Counted from the first letter of the stretch, positions 37,514 to 46,502 are shown. The stretch is DNA of 64,000 nucleotides from Paragemmobacter kunshanensis (GCF_011059185.1 NZ_JAALFE010000006.1:1-64000); one strand, 5' to 3'. Numbers and translations: made by a program. Notes: generated from the letters alone by a model not told the origin.

Positions 37514-37989
37514 TGCGGATGGCAACGGCGGCGGAAGTGTTGCAGGCGGCGCGCTATTGGGGGGTGAGCATCGCCACGGCGGAAAGCTGCACCGGGGGGA
37601 TGATCTCGGCCGCGCTGACGGATGTGGCGGGATCGTCGGATGTGTTCGACCGGGGCTTCGTCACCTATTCGAACGAGGCCAAGATGCAGATGCTGGGCGT
37701 GCGGCACGAGACGCTGCAGGCGCATGGCGCGGTATCCGAGGCGGTGGCGCGCGAGATGGCCGAGGGCGCGCTGGACCATTCCACCGCCACGCTGGCCGTG
37801 GCCGTGACCGGGATCGCGGGGCCGGGCGGATCGGAGTTCAAGCCCGAGGGGCGGGTCTGTTTCGGGCTGGCCCGGGCAGGCCGGGAGACGCGGGTGGAGA
37901 CGGTGGAATTCGGCCCCATCGGCCGGGCCGAGGTGCGCCGGGCGACGGTGGCGCATGCGCTGGCCCTGATGGCGGGCGCGCTGTCCTGA
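37513..37989 (+). CDS. CinA family protein (nicotinamide-nucleotide amidohydrolase, PncC)
   Basis: This is a 158-residue single-domain C-terminal CinA protein that hydrolyses nicotinamide mononucleotide to nicotinate mononucleotide. It shows IATAESCTGGMISAALTDVA with the catalytic Ser-Cys region, GSSDVFDRGFVTYSNEAK, ALGVRHETL-like MLGVRHETLQAHGAVSE, and AVTGIAGPGGSEFKPEG. The start ATG shares one base with the pgpA TGA; a second in-frame ATG is two codons later. It is the last gene of the operon, and a hairpin element follows. Confidence 0.93.
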   Translation: MRMATAAEVLQAARYWGVSIATAESCTGGMISAALTDVAGSSDVFDRGFVTYSNEAKMQMLGVRHETLQAHGAVSEAVAREMAEGALDHSTATLAVAVTGIAGPGGSEFKPEGRVCFGLARAGRETRVETVEFGPIGRAEVRRATVAHALALMAGALS

Positions 37990-38010
37990 GCGCTGCGCGG
38001 GGTGGAGAGC

Positions 38011-38056
38011 CCCGGGGCCTTGCCCCGGACCCCAGGGTATTTTTCCCAAGATGAAG
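38011..38056 (+). repeat. Dispersed hairpin-plus-tail intergenic element, copy 2
   Basis: CCGGGGC (38012-38018) pairs with GCCCCGG (38022-38028) around CTT. GACCCCAGGGTATTTTTCCC follows and the element ends with AAGATGAAG (38048-38056). It has the same part order as copies at 23698 and 48242. It lies between the convergent ispDF operon and the esterase gene and may serve as their terminator. Confidence 0.8.
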
Positions 38057-38064
38057 ACCGGGGA

Positions 38065-38913
38065 TCAGGGGTGGCTTTCGAAGAAGCGCAGCACCTCGGC
38101 CGTGGCGTCGATATCCCTTGTGCCGCCCTGCCGCGCGGCGCGGCGGCTGCCATGCCAGGCGTGACCGCCGCCTTCCACCGTCAGGATGCGGACCTGCGCC
38201 CGGCCCCTTCCATCGCTGTAATTGCGTTCGATCACGCGCATGCCATCGGCGGCGGGGTCGATCACGCGTTCGCTGCGCGAAAGCATCGGAAAGGGGGCGA
38301 GGAAGGCCGCCTCGACCGAGGCGACAGAGGCGAAATCGGTGCGGGTGAGGCTGCTGTCGCCCTGCCCGCCCGCATAGGGGACCATGGGATCGGCGGTGCC
38401 GTGGATGTGAAGAAGGGGAACCGGGGCGGTGACGCGGTTGCGGCGCGTGTCCATGGTGCCCGCGACCCCCGCCACGGCGCGGATGCGCGCGGCGCGCCGG
38501 GCGGCATAGGTTTCGGCCATGATGGATCCGTTCGACATGCCGGTGAGATAGACCCGGTCGGGATCGAGCCCGAAGCGGCGGCTGGCATCGGCGATGACGG
38601 CATCCAGGAAGGCCATGTCATCCACCCCGTTGCGCGCGGCGCTGCCGCAGCAATAGCCGCCGTTCCAGGTGCCGGCGCGTCCGGTGCCTTCGGGGAAGAT
38701 CACGGCATAGCCCAGACGGTTGGCCGGGCGGGCAAGGCCGGACGAGCGCGCGAACTGATCGGCGCTGCCCCCGCCCCCGTGCAGCGCAAGGATCAGCGGC
38801 GCGCCCTGCGGGCGGGCTGGCAGGTCGATCCGGTAGCTGCGATCGCCCAGGCGGATGGTTTCGGCGCTCGCGGGAAGGGCGAAGACCAGCAGAAGAAGAA
38901 GCAGGCGGAGCAT
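38065..38913 (-). CDS. Secreted PHB-depolymerase/feruloyl-esterase-like hydrolase (LpqC family)
   Basis: This is a 282-residue alpha/beta hydrolase. A signal peptide LLLLLLVFALPASA precedes ETIRLGDRSYRIDLP. The oxyanion region LILALHGGGGSADQFA, the nucleophile elbow LTGMSNGSIMA (Gly-Met-Ser-Asn-Gly), the acid HIHGTADPMVPY, and the histidine in GGGHAWHGS match the COG3509/LpqC polyhydroxybutyrate-depolymerase-like esterases. YCCGSA carries a conserved Cys pair. It likely acts in the periplasm or outside the cell on ester polymers or feruloyl esters. ATG 38913 gives the signal peptide directly. Confidence 0.9.
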   Translation of the reverse strand: MLRLLLLLLVFALPASAETIRLGDRSYRIDLPARPQGAPLILALHGGGGSADQFARSSGLARPANRLGYAVIFPEGTGRAGTWNGGYCCGSAARNGVDDMAFLDAVIADASRRFGLDPDRVYLTGMSNGSIMAETYAARRAARIRAVAGVAGTMDTRRNRVTAPVPLLHIHGTADPMVPYAGGQGDSSLTRTDFASVASVEAAFLAPFPMLSRSERVIDPAADGMRVIERNYSDGRGRAQVRILTVEGGGHAWHGSRRAARQGGTRDIDATAEVLRFFESHP

Positions 38914-38978
38914 GTCAATTCCCCGTGATAAGGAAGATGAATGACCCTGATACGCCGGTCCCTGCTTGTTCCGTCGCG

Positions 38979-39434
38979 TCAGACCCTGGGGCCGTGCAAT
39001 TCCGCCGCGCGGCGTTCGAAGGCGCGCACCACGCGCTGCATCGCATCGTTGAACACGACGCCGATGATCCCCTGCAGGATGGCATTGCGGAATTCGAAAT
39101 CGACGAAGAATTCCACCTCGCAGCCGCCTTCGACATCGCGGAAGGACCAGGTGGATTTCATGTGCTTGAAGGGCCCGTCGAGATATTCGGTGTCGATCTT
39201 CTGCGCCTCGGGCCAGAGGGTGACGCGGCTGCCGAAGCGTTCGCGGAAGACCTTGAAGGAGATCACGAGATCGGCCTCCATCACCTCGCCCCCGCCATCT
39301 ATCGGGCGGCGCGAGCGGATGCGGGCGGCGGAATTCCACGGCAGGAATTTCGGATAGGAGCCGACATCGGCCACCAGATCATACATCTGCCGGGCCGTGT
39401 AGGGCAGGCGCTTGATTTCGTGATGGGTGGGCAT
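38979..39434 (-). CDS. COQ10/RatA-type START-domain ubiquinone-binding protein
   Basis: This is a 151-residue single-domain SRPBCC/START protein. PYTARQMYDLVADVGSYPKF followed by LPW, VISFKVFRERFGSRVTL, IDTEYLDGPFKHMKSTW and FFVDFEFRNAILQGIIG are typical of COQ10-like proteins needed for ubiquinone function. Homologues in gammaproteobacteria were named RatA toxin, which is probably not the role here. ATG 39434 starts MPTHHEIKRL. Longer open frames run into the divergent hpt gene. It lies downstream of nothing obvious and may be monocistronic. Confidence 0.92.
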   Translation of the reverse strand: MPTHHEIKRLPYTARQMYDLVADVGSYPKFLPWNSAARIRSRRPIDGGGEVMEADLVISFKVFRERFGSRVTLWPEAQKIDTEYLDGPFKHMKSTWSFRDVEGGCEVEFFVDFEFRNAILQGIIGVVFNDAMQRVVRAFERRAAELHGPRV

Positions 39435-39506
39435 GGCGGCGCCTGACTTTTCGTGACTTGGCTTCGTGTATTGGTTAGACCGGGGCGGGAAATCAAGGGG
39501 TGGGGC

Positions 39507-40046
39507 ATGCCAGAGCGGCCATATGTCATAGACCAGATGATCAGCGCCAAGGCGATTGCCGCGCGGGTAGAGGCGCTGGCGGCCGAGATCACGGCGCATT
39601 ACGCGGGCACCGACAAGCTGGTGGTGGTGGGGCTTCTGCGTGGTTCCTTCGTCTTCATCGCCGATCTGGTGCGCGAGATCGACCTGCCGGTGGAGGTGGA
39701 TTTCCTTGAGGCCTCCTCCTACGGCGACGCGATGCATTCCTCGCGCGAGGTGCGGATCCTGAAGGACCTGCGGGGCGAGATCGCGGGGCGCGACGTGCTG
39801 GTGGTAGAGGATATCGTCGATACGGGCTTTACCCTGCATCATGTGAAGAACCTGCTGCTGAGCCGCGAGCCGAAGCGGCTGGAGGTTTGCGCCCTCTTGG
39901 ACAAACCCTCGCGGCGCGAGGTGGATATCAAGGCCACATGGACGGGGTTTGAAATCCCCGATGAATTCGTCGTCGGCTACGGGATTGATTTCGCGCAGCG
40001 CAACCGCAACCTTCCCTATATCGGCAAGGTGCGGTTTACGGGGTGA
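39507..40046 (+). CDS. hpt: Hypoxanthine phosphoribosyltransferase
   Basis: This is a 179-residue purine salvage enzyme making IMP (and GMP) from hypoxanthine (guanine) and PRPP. It shows [20 protein letters not shown], the flexible loop region ASSYGD, the PRPP-binding motif [14 protein letters not shown] (EDIVDTG), and the late [20 protein letters not shown] with the Mg- and base-binding residues. The ATG at 39507 follows AAGGGGTGGGG. The longer frame from 39453 overlaps the promoter region. A 55-residue membrane protein gene follows after five bases. Confidence 0.95.
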   Translation: MPERPYVIDQMISAKAIAARVEALAAEITAHYAGTDKLVVVGLLRGSFVFIADLVREIDLPVEVDFLEASSYGDAMHSSREVRILKDLRGEIAGRDVLVVEDIVDTGFTLHHVKNLLLSREPKRLEVCALLDKPSRREVDIKATWTGFEIPDEFVVGYGIDFAQRNRNLPYIGKVRFTG

Positions 40047-40050
40047 GGCG

Positions 40051-40218
40051 ATGAATCCGATGTGGCTGGTGCGCATGGCGCGTTGGGCGCGCAACCCGCC
40101 CTCGCCCGGCCGGGTGAAGCTGGTCTTTGGCGTGATCGCGCTCTGCCTGCTGATCTTCGGCTATGAATGGGCCTTCGGCTGGCCCGATTGGCTGGTGCCG
40201 CAGAAGATCCGGCCCTGA
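40051..40218 (+). CDS. Small conserved membrane protein downstream of hpt
   Basis: This is a 55-residue protein with one membrane segment (VKLVFGVIALCLLIFGYEWA, about residues 23-42), flanked by MNPMWLVRMARWARNPPSPG and a tryptophan-rich C-terminus. It begins five bases after the hpt stop, with GGGGTGAGGCG as ribosome-binding region, so it is in the hpt operon. The same arrangement is commonly seen in Rhodobacteraceae, which supports it as a real gene. The function is unknown. Confidence 0.75.
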   Translation: MNPMWLVRMARWARNPPSPGRVKLVFGVIALCLLIFGYEWAFGWPDWLVPQKIRP

Positions 40219-40315
40219 TCCGGCGAAACGGCACGCGGTCGCGACTTCGTCACTGGCCGCAGGCCGGGGCGGGCGATAGGCTGCGGGGATTGATCACCGG
40301 AGCCGAGGTTTCATC

Positions 40316-41200
40316 ATGCGCATTCTGCCTGCCCTTGCCCTTGTTGCCCTTGGCGGCGCTGCCGCCGGATGGTGGCTGACGGCCCCTGCCCCGCTGCCCG
40401 CCGCCACCTTCGAGGGGCTGACCGGCGATCCGGCGCGGGGCGAGACGGTCTTTGTCGCGGCGGGCTGCGCCTCGTGCCACATGGCGCCGGGGGCGGAGGG
40501 AGAGGCGGAACTGGTCCTGTCGGGCGGGCAGCGCTTTCCATCGGATTTCGGCACTTTCGTCGCGCCGAACATCTCGCCCTCGGCGGCAGGCATCGGGGGG
40601 TGGTCGGTGGCGGAGCTGGGCAATGCGCTGATGCGGGGCGTGTCGCCCGAGGGGACGCATTACTACCCTGCCCTGCCCTATGCCTCGTACGCGCGGATGC
40701 AGCCGCAGGACGTGGCCGATATCCATGCCTATATGCAGGGCCTGCCGCCTTCGGATGTGGCAAGCCTGCCGCATGAGATCGGCTTTCCCTTCAGCATCCG
40801 GCGCAGCATCGGGGGGTGGAAGCTTTTGTTCCTGAACACCGATTGGGTCTTGCAGGGCGATCTGACCCCGGAAGAGACGCGCGGGCGCGAGATCGTGGAG
40901 GCCTTGGCCCATTGCGGGGAATGCCACACGCCGCGCAATGCGCTGGGCGGGATGGATGGCGCGCGCTGGCTGGCGGGGGCGCCCAATCCTTCGGGCGAGG
41001 GCAACATCCCCAACATCACGCCCGGGAAGCTGACTTGGTCGACGGGCGAGATCGTCACCTATCTGACCAGCGGCTTTACCCCGGAATATGACAGCGTGGG
41101 CGGCCATATGGCGCATGTTGTGGAAAACATGGCCCGCCTGCCCGACAGCGACCGGCAGGCGGTGGCGGCCTATCTGAAGAAGGTGCCTGCCGTGGAATGA
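40316..41200 (+). CDS. Diheme cytochrome c
   Basis: This is a 294-residue periplasmic electron carrier. A signal or anchor segment (ILPALALVALGGAAAGWWL) is followed by two c-type heme sites, CASCH (about residue 51) and CGECH (about residue 203). Methionine-rich axial candidates are HMAPG and GGHMAHV. Two cytochrome c domains of about 120 residues each, with the feature GTHYYPALPYASYARM, are typical of the cytochrome subunit of membrane alcohol or gluconate dehydrogenases. No dehydrogenase gene lies beside it, so its redox partner is unknown. Confidence 0.9.
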   Translation: MRILPALALVALGGAAAGWWLTAPAPLPAATFEGLTGDPARGETVFVAAGCASCHMAPGAEGEAELVLSGGQRFPSDFGTFVAPNISPSAAGIGGWSVAELGNALMRGVSPEGTHYYPALPYASYARMQPQDVADIHAYMQGLPPSDVASLPHEIGFPFSIRRSIGGWKLLFLNTDWVLQGDLTPEETRGREIVEALAHCGECHTPRNALGGMDGARWLAGAPNPSGEGNIPNITPGKLTWSTGEIVTYLTSGFTPEYDSVGGHMAHVVENMARLPDSDRQAVAAYLKKVPAVE

Positions 41201-41288
41201 TCCACCCGCTGTGGGGGGGATCCGGGTCATCTGCTTGTGATTGCAGGCAATCCCCATACGTGGTAGTGCTGCAAAAAAACAGAGCAGC

Positions 41289-42182
41289 ATGGTGTATCCT
41301 ATGAACAGGCATTCCGGCGGCGCATTGGCGCTGCTTCTTCTCGCATCGCCGGTTCCGGCCCTGTCGCAGGGGATGGAAGCGCTGAGCTTTTCGGGCGATC
41401 TGGAATTCGAACATACGCGGCGCAACGGGGCCTCGGGCACGCTGGCGGGGGGCGAGTTGTTCCTGCGGCTGGAGGGGCCGGTGGGGTTTGAACTGGGCGC
41501 GGATATCGACCAGGATCTGGAGACGGGCGGCGATTTCACGGTGCCCTATCTGGCGCTGACCTTCGGTTTCGGACCGGGCGAGGTGGCGGTGGGCGCACCG
41601 CAGCCGGTGGTGGACCGGATCATCGACCTGCCCGATTTCGCGGGCATACGGGAATTGCAGCTTGGCTTTGATCAGCGCATGGCCGGGATCGCGACGGGGG
41701 TTGCGAAATCGCTGGGCGAGCAGATCTATGGCGCGCGGCTGATGGCCGAGACGGGATCGCTGCGTTATGGCGCGTCGATCCACGGGATCACCCATCAGAG
41801 CGGGGCGCATTGGCAGGTGGCGGGCGAATATGCCCTGCGCGGCGGCACCCAGATCGAAGGCGCGGTCGAGGGCGAGGATGGCAATCTGGGCGTCACGGTG
41901 GGGGCGAACCATCAGGCGGGCCAGTTCGACATGGGGCTTTACCTGACCAGCCAGCGCATCCTCGGCAATACCGAGGCGGCGACGGCCTATCTGGGCTATG
42001 CGGTGACGCCGTCGCTGACGCTGCGGGGCCACCTGCGCAGCGAGGATGGCACGGTGACGGGAAACATGGTCGGGGTGGAGGCGGAATACGGCTTTTCCAA
42101 CGGGGCCTTCGCGCAGTTCGGCGCGGCCGATGGCAACCGGACAAGCATGACGCTGGATGCCTCTGTCGGGTTCAGGTTCTGA
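41289..42182 (+). CDS. Porin-like outer-membrane beta-barrel protein
   Basis: The product has 297 residues from the ATG at 41289 or 293 from the ATG at 41301. A signal peptide (GGALALLLLASPVPALSQG) is followed by alternating amphipathic strands such as LSFSGDLEFEHTRRNG, GELFLRLEG, VPYLALTFGFG and LTLRGHLRSED. The protein ends in phenylalanine (SVGFRF), a typical beta-barrel C-terminus recognised by BamA. This fits a Rhodobacteraceae porin-like protein. The upstream region has a 14-bp inverted repeat, GATTGC-AG-GCAATC (41239-41252), that could be an operator. Transport specificity is unknown. Confidence 0.8.
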   Translation: MVYPMNRHSGGALALLLLASPVPALSQGMEALSFSGDLEFEHTRRNGASGTLAGGELFLRLEGPVGFELGADIDQDLETGGDFTVPYLALTFGFGPGEVAVGAPQPVVDRIIDLPDFAGIRELQLGFDQRMAGIATGVAKSLGEQIYGARLMAETGSLRYGASIHGITHQSGAHWQVAGEYALRGGTQIEGAVEGEDGNLGVTVGANHQAGQFDMGLYLTSQRILGNTEAATAYLGYAVTPSLTLRGHLRSEDGTVTGNMVGVEAEYGFSNGAFAQFGAADGNRTSMTLDASVGFRF

Positions 42183-42226
42183 ATAGGGATTGGCGCGCAG
42201 GTCGTTGATCTGAAACGGATTTCGGA

Positions 42227-43054
42227 TCAGAAGCCGTCCACGTCAAGGATCAGGGGCGCGTGGTCGGAATGGCTGGCCAGCCAATCCGTCCGCGCCTGCC
42301 CCGTGAGTTCCGCCCAGCCCGCGACGCGCACCTCGGCCCCGCCGGGTTGCGGCAGGAAGGCCATCTCGCGGAAGGCCAGCACATGGTCGAGATCGCTGTC
42401 GGGATAGCTGGATCCGGGGCCGCCGCTCCATGTGGCGGGGTGGGTCTTGGACAGAAGGCGCAGCCCCTGTTCGCCCATGAAGCCCGCGGTGCGGGCGATT
42501 TCCTGCGGGGCGGTGATGTCGCCCTTGGCATAGGTCAGGTTCATCCCCATCAGGTTCAGGTCGCCCATCACCATGAAGGCGGGCGGCTCTGCCCTTGCCG
42601 TGGCACGGGCGCGGATGGCGCGGGCCAGATCGCGGGCGTGATCCAGCATGGCGGCGCGCAGGCCAAAGCCTTCGGGGGTGGAACTGCTTTTCAGGTGGTT
42701 GAAGAGGATCGGCAGATTGCGCCCGTCGCGCGTGACGGTGACCAGCATCCCGGGGCGCAGATTGGGGTTCGAGCGTTTGAATTCGCTGCGCTGGGTGACG
42801 AAACTGCGCAGGCCGCGCCGGATCCCCACGAGGATTTCCTGCGACTGCGGCCCTTCGGAAATGGTGAAGCTGTAATCGGCCAGTTGATCGGTGAAGGCAT
42901 CGAAGACCTCGGCCCCCGAAACCTCGAGTATGGCGAAGACATCGGGGGAAACGGCCTGCAGCAGGTCGATCACCCGCCCGAGGCGCGGGGCAAGCGCCCC
43001 GGATTCGGAGGCACCGAAATGTTCGACATTCCACGACAGGACACGCAGCACCAT
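42227..43054 (-). CDS. Endonuclease/exonuclease/phosphatase family protein
   Basis: This is a 275-residue protein of the DNase I-like fold. It begins VLRVLSWNVEHFGASESG (metal-binding Asn and nearby Glu), has PDVFAILEVSG, the catalytic PILFNHLKSSS, VMGDLNLMGMNL (Asp/Asn pair), and the late DSDLDHVLA and HSDHAPLIL (His). The residues for metal-dependent phosphodiester hydrolysis appear intact. No signal peptide is visible. ATG 43054 has GGGGGTG upstream; a GTG at 43060 is an alternative. The substrate could be nucleic acid, a phospholipid, or a phosphoinositide-like ester. Confidence 0.88.
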   Translation of the reverse strand: MVLRVLSWNVEHFGASESGALAPRLGRVIDLLQAVSPDVFAILEVSGAEVFDAFTDQLADYSFTISEGPQSQEILVGIRRGLRSFVTQRSEFKRSNPNLRPGMLVTVTRDGRNLPILFNHLKSSSTPEGFGLRAAMLDHARDLARAIRARATARAEPPAFMVMGDLNLMGMNLTYAKGDITAPQEIARTAGFMGEQGLRLLSKTHPATWSGGPGSSYPDSDLDHVLAFREMAFLPQPGGAEVRVAGWAELTGQARTDWLASHSDHAPLILDVDGF

Positions 43055-43135
43055 GATCACCCCCGATCATCTGAACGGATACGGGGGGCAGCCTAGCACG
43101 ATCCGGGCGCGAAGTCGCGCGCGCCGCAGACAGGG

Positions 43136-44086
43136 TCAGGCGCGGCCCAGCCTTGCGTTGCGCGCAGTGCGGAGCCGGTCGAAATCATCGCCCGCATGAT
43201 AGGAAGACCGCGTCAGCGGCGTGGCCGAGACCATGTGGAACCCCTTGCCATAGGCCGCGGTCTCATAGGCCTGGAATTCCTCGGGCGTGATGAAGCGGGC
43301 GACGCGGTGATGTTTCGGCGTGGGTTGCAGATATTGCCCGATGGTCAGGAAATCGACATCGGCCGCGCGCATGTCATCCATCACCTGCAAGACGGCCTGC
43401 CGTTCCTCGCCCAGGCCCACCATGATGCCCGATTTGGTGAACATCCCGGGATCGAGTTCCTTGACCTTCTGCAAGAGCCGCAGCGAATGGAAATAGCGCG
43501 CGCCGGGCCGCACCTCGGGGTAAAGCCCCGGCACGGTTTCAAGGTTGTGGTTGAAGACATCGGGCCGCGCCTCGACCACGGTTTCCAGCGCCGAAGGCGG
43601 GCATTTCAGGAAATCCGGGGTCAGGATCTCGATCGTGGTGCCGGGGGCGCGGTGGCGGATGGCGCGGATGGTCTGGGCGAAATGTTCGGCCCCGCCATCT
43701 TCCAGATCGTCGCGGTCGACGCTGGTGATCACCACATGCTTCAGGCCAAGCTGTTCCACCGCATGGGCCACGCGGCCCGGTTCAAAGGCATCGAGCGCCT
43801 GCGGCTTGCCGGTGGCCACGTTGCAGAAGGTGCAGCCGCGGGTGCAGATCTCGCCCATGATCATCATGGTGGCGTGGCCCTGCGACCAGCATTCCCCCAC
43901 ATTGGGACAGCCCGCCTCTTCGCAGACGGTGACCAGCTTCTTTTCCTTCAGGATGTCGCGCGTGGCCTTGTAGCCTGCGGAGGTGGGCGCCTTGACGCGG
44001 ATCCAGGAGGGTTTCTTGGGCTGTTCATTGTCCGGGCGATGCGCCTTTTCGGGATGGCGCTGATCGGGCAGTTTCAGGTCGCGCAA
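43136..44086 (-). CDS. lipA: Lipoyl synthase
   Basis: This radical-SAM enzyme inserts sulfur into octanoyl groups to form lipoyl cofactor, 316 residues. The auxiliary cluster motif [12 protein letters not shown] and the radical SAM motif CTRGCTFC are intact, followed by [14 protein letters not shown] and [11 protein letters not shown]. The C-terminal RSSYHAGD serine ligand of the auxiliary cluster is present. The family N-terminus [14 protein letters not shown] has no ATG, and a TTG at 44086 with GGGAGG eight bases upstream is the probable start. It is divergent from the LysE-type transporter gene. Confidence 0.94.
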   Translation of the reverse strand: MRDLKLPDQRHPEKAHRPDNEQPKKPSWIRVKAPTSAGYKATRDILKEKKLVTVCEEAGCPNVGECWSQGHATMMIMGEICTRGCTFCNVATGKPQALDAFEPGRVAHAVEQLGLKHVVITSVDRDDLEDGGAEHFAQTIRAIRHRAPGTTIEILTPDFLKCPPSALETVVEARPDVFNHNLETVPGLYPEVRPGARYFHSLRLLQKVKELDPGMFTKSGIMVGLGEERQAVLQVMDDMRAADVDFLTIGQYLQPTPKHHRVARFITPEEFQAYETAAYGKGFHMVSATPLTRSSYHAGDDFDRLRTARNARLGRA

Positions 44087-44262
44087 CGGGTGATCCTCCC
44101 TGGGGATGGGCCGATACATAAGCCCTTGCGCCGCATGAGGCAACGCCGCCCGTCGCCGCGGGGGTCTGCATGGCATGCAAGGGTCGCGGCTTTGCGCCAT
44201 GTCAAGGGACGCATGGCCTGCGCTGTGCAATATGCGCGGGAACCGATGCAGGGATCTGACGG

Positions 44263-44835
44263 ATGACGCTTGTGGAACTGGGGCTGGCCCTGACCGTGCT
44301 GTTGCTGACGCCGGGGCCGACCAATACGCTGATGCTGATGGCCGGGGCGGAGCGGGGCCTTGCGCGGGCGCTGTGGCTGATTCCGGTGGAACTGGCGGCC
44401 TATCTGGCCGTCGTGCTGCCCCTGGCGCTGCTGGCAGAGGGGCTGGCGGCGCAGATGGGGATCCTGCGCCCGGTCGTGGCGGTGCTGGCGGGGCTTTGGG
44501 TGCTGTATCTGGCCTGGACCCTGTGGCGCCCGGAGCGCGGCATCGGCCCTGCCGCGACGGTGACAGGCGCGCGGCTTGCGGTGACGACGCTTCTCAATCC
44601 CAAGGGGTTGATCATCGGGCTGGTGCTGCTGCCCGCCGCAGGCGCGACCGGCGCCGCCCTTGGCGTGCTTGCCGTGGCGGTTTGCGCGGTGGCCGCCTGC
44701 TGGGCGGCCTTCGGGGCCGGCATGGGGCGCGCGGCAGGCCCTGATGCCGCCATCCCGTCGCTTTGGCGGCGGGTGGCGGCGATCTGGCTTGCCGGTCTTT
44801 CCGTGATGATCATGGCCGGCGGCGTCGCGGCCTGA
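44263..44835 (+). CDS. LysE/RhtB-type amino-acid exporter
   Basis: This is a 190-residue inner-membrane protein with about five or six hydrophobic segments. [20 protein letters not shown] near residues 10-29 and [18 protein letters not shown] (about residue 106) match the LysE/RhtB family of amino-acid exporters, with the conserved PGPxxx and NPK. The exported compound cannot be named. It ends three bases before the convergent DUF6456 gene. It is divergent from lipA, with 176 bases between, which hold no recognised box. Confidence 0.85.
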   Translation: MTLVELGLALTVLLLTPGPTNTLMLMAGAERGLARALWLIPVELAAYLAVVLPLALLAEGLAAQMGILRPVVAVLAGLWVLYLAWTLWRPERGIGPAATVTGARLAVTTLLNPKGLIIGLVLLPAAGATGAALGVLAVAVCAVAACWAAFGAGMGRAAGPDAAIPSLWRRVAAIWLAGLSVMIMAGGVAA

Positions 44836-44837
44836 GA

Positions 44838-45956
44838 TCAGCCGACCATGGGGCGGGAAAGCCTTTCCTTGTAGTGCCGCGCCAGCCGTTGCAGCGCGAT
44901 GCGCAGCACGATCTTGCCGGACCGGGCCGCCCAGCCCATGCGCCGTTCTGTGGTTTCGATGCCTTCGAGAAAGCAGCAGACCCGCAGCGCCACATCGCCA
45001 AGGCCGGGGCCAAGATCGCGCAACGCATCGGCCACGCGGTCGCGCGCGGCGCGGGGGCCATCCCCCGGCCCGCTGTCCGGCGCATAGCTGCCATGATCGG
45101 CCCCGCTGAGAAAGCGATCCCAGTTCTGCGTGATGCGGGGGCCCATCTGGGCCAGTTCGAAATCCTCGCGCAGGCGTTCGGCGGTGCGGACGAGATCCTG
45201 TTCCAGATAGGGCTTGCCATCGCGATCCAGCTTCCGCCCAAGCGCGGTGACAGGGCTTTCGGCGGCGTTATAGCGGATACGGCGGCGTCCCTCGGGGGTT
45301 TGCACGTCGCGTTCGGCCATGTCGCGATGCTGGCTGGCATAGATGAACTGCGCCTCGCGCACACCGCCCGCGCGCAGGTCATCCTCGGCCAGAAGGCGGC
45401 GCAGGGCGGCCCGTCCGGCGGCGGTGATGTGATAGCTGGCGATGCGGCCCGGGCGATCGGTGGCGATCCAGTCCTTCAGGGCGAAGGCCTGGGCCACGCT
45501 GCGTTCGACGACGCAAAGCCGGGTCTGGCTTTGGCCGGGCTGGCTGCGCAGGACGACGGCGCGGTCCAGATCGGCCGAGACGGCCAGGACAGCGCCGGGT
45601 TCGGCAAGGCGGCGCAACACGCGGCGCGCCTCGGCGGCAAGTGTGGCCGCATCCTGCGGCAGGCTGGTGGTTCTGGTATGTGCGGTCATGTGATCCTCAT
45701 CGGTTGGGGGGCGCCCCGGATCTGCCTGAACAGCGACGCGCTGCAGCGTCTCGAGTGCTGCATCGACCAGCGGATCATCCCGCCGGGTTTCGCAGTTCCG
45801 GACCTGGCGCAGCACGGTAGAGGCCGCGACGCCATCCCGGCGCGCGACCTCCCGCAAGGCGAGGCCCGTGGCCGTATGATCGAGGTAGTGTCGGACCGAT
45901 TCCGGCAGCCAGGGCGGCAGCGTCAGACAGGTGAAGGGGGTCATCTGGTTGTGCAT
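44838..45956 (-). CDS. DUF6456 domain-containing helix-turn-helix protein
   Basis: This is a 372-residue protein of the Rhodobacterales DUF6456 group. The N-terminus has a predicted helix-turn-helix (TGLALREVARRDGVAASTVL followed by RQVRNCETRRDD, about residues 32-60). The middle has a winged-helix-like YHITAAGRAALRRLLAEDD. The C-terminal DUF6456 part contains ESPVTALGRKLDRDGKPYLE, LVRTAERLREDFELAQMGPR and CCFLEGIETTERRMGWAARS. It likely binds DNA, but its targets are unknown. ATG 45956 follows AAAGGCAAGAG. The divergent DUF6477 gene starts 214 bases away, and the two often co-occur. Candidate CtrA-like boxes lie between. Confidence 0.85.
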   Translation of the reverse strand: MHNQMTPFTCLTLPPWLPESVRHYLDHTATGLALREVARRDGVAASTVLRQVRNCETRRDDPLVDAALETLQRVAVQADPGRPPTDEDHMTAHTRTTSLPQDAATLAAEARRVLRRLAEPGAVLAVSADLDRAVVLRSQPGQSQTRLCVVERSVAQAFALKDWIATDRPGRIASYHITAAGRAALRRLLAEDDLRAGGVREAQFIYASQHRDMAERDVQTPEGRRRIRYNAAESPVTALGRKLDRDGKPYLEQDLVRTAERLREDFELAQMGPRITQNWDRFLSGADHGSYAPDSGPGDGPRAARDRVADALRDLGPGLGDVALRVCCFLEGIETTERRMGWAARSGKIVLRIALQRLARHYKERLSRPMVG

Positions 45957-45983
45957 CTCTTGCCTTTTTCACGCCCTGAAGAT

Positions 45984-46035
45984 GTAAACGATCCGTAAAT
46001 GCAACCGAAACTTGTTTTGGTTAGCGGACCGTTAA
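45984..46035. promoter_or_regulatory. Possible CtrA-like half-site pairs between DUF6456 and DUF6477 genes
   Basis: TTAG-N7-TTAA occurs at 46021-46035 and GTAA-N7-GTAA at 45984-45998. The CtrA consensus is TTAA-N7-TTAA, so these have one and two mismatches. They lie in the AT-richest part of the divergent 213-base region. Evidence is pattern match only. Confidence 0.3.
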
Positions 46036-46169
46036 CGAATGGGCGCAAAACCGATGATCCACCGCCAAGTGTCAACAAAACTGTACACCTGCGCGCGCTG
46101 GAGGCCTGACAGCCGCAACGGGACGGGCTTGGGGCCTAGGGTCGGGCCGATGCCGTTGCGGAGTGTGCC

Positions 46170-46502
46170 ATGCGACCCTTGCCCAGAGCCGAACCCGATT
46201 TCCCCGTTAAGGCGCCTGTCGCCTGTGACGACGCGTCCGCCCTGACGCGGCCCCGCCTTCTGCTGGCGGCGGCCCGGCATGGCATGGTGCAGTATCGGCG
46301 CGACAGGGATCTGGCGCGGCTTCTGGGCCGGGTGCCCCTGCCCGCCCCGGCGGCAGCCGAGTTGGCGGAACTGGAGGCCGCGGCCGAACTTGCCCGGCGG
46401 GCGGGATCGCCGCTCTGGTCCAGCATCCGGCATGTCGATCTGCTGATCGCGCTTCTGTCCGAGCGCGCGCTGCTGGCGCCAATGGAAAGGCCCGCGCCAT
46501 AG
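46170..46502 (+). CDS. DUF6477 family protein
   Basis: This is a 110-residue protein. The central segment LTRPRLLLAAARHGMVQYRR and then DRDLARLLGRVPLPAPA match the small Rhodobacterales DUF6477 family, whose function is unknown. An alanine/glutamate helical stretch (AAELAELEAAAELARRAG) follows, and HVDLLIALLSERALLA closes the helical C-terminus. ATG 46170 has GGAG nine bases upstream. It is divergent from the DUF6456 regulator gene, with which it commonly co-occurs. Its stop codon is inside a strong hairpin. Confidence 0.8.
   Translation: MRPLPRAEPDFPVKAPVACDDASALTRPRLLLAAARHGMVQYRRDRDLARLLGRVPLPAPAAAELAELEAAAELARRAGSPLWSSIRHVDLLIALLSERALLAPMERPAP

Noticed and set aside
38979-39434. RatA toxin of a toxin-antitoxin system
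   Set aside because: The protein is a COQ10/START-domain type and no RatB-like partner gene is adjacent, so a toxin role is not supported.
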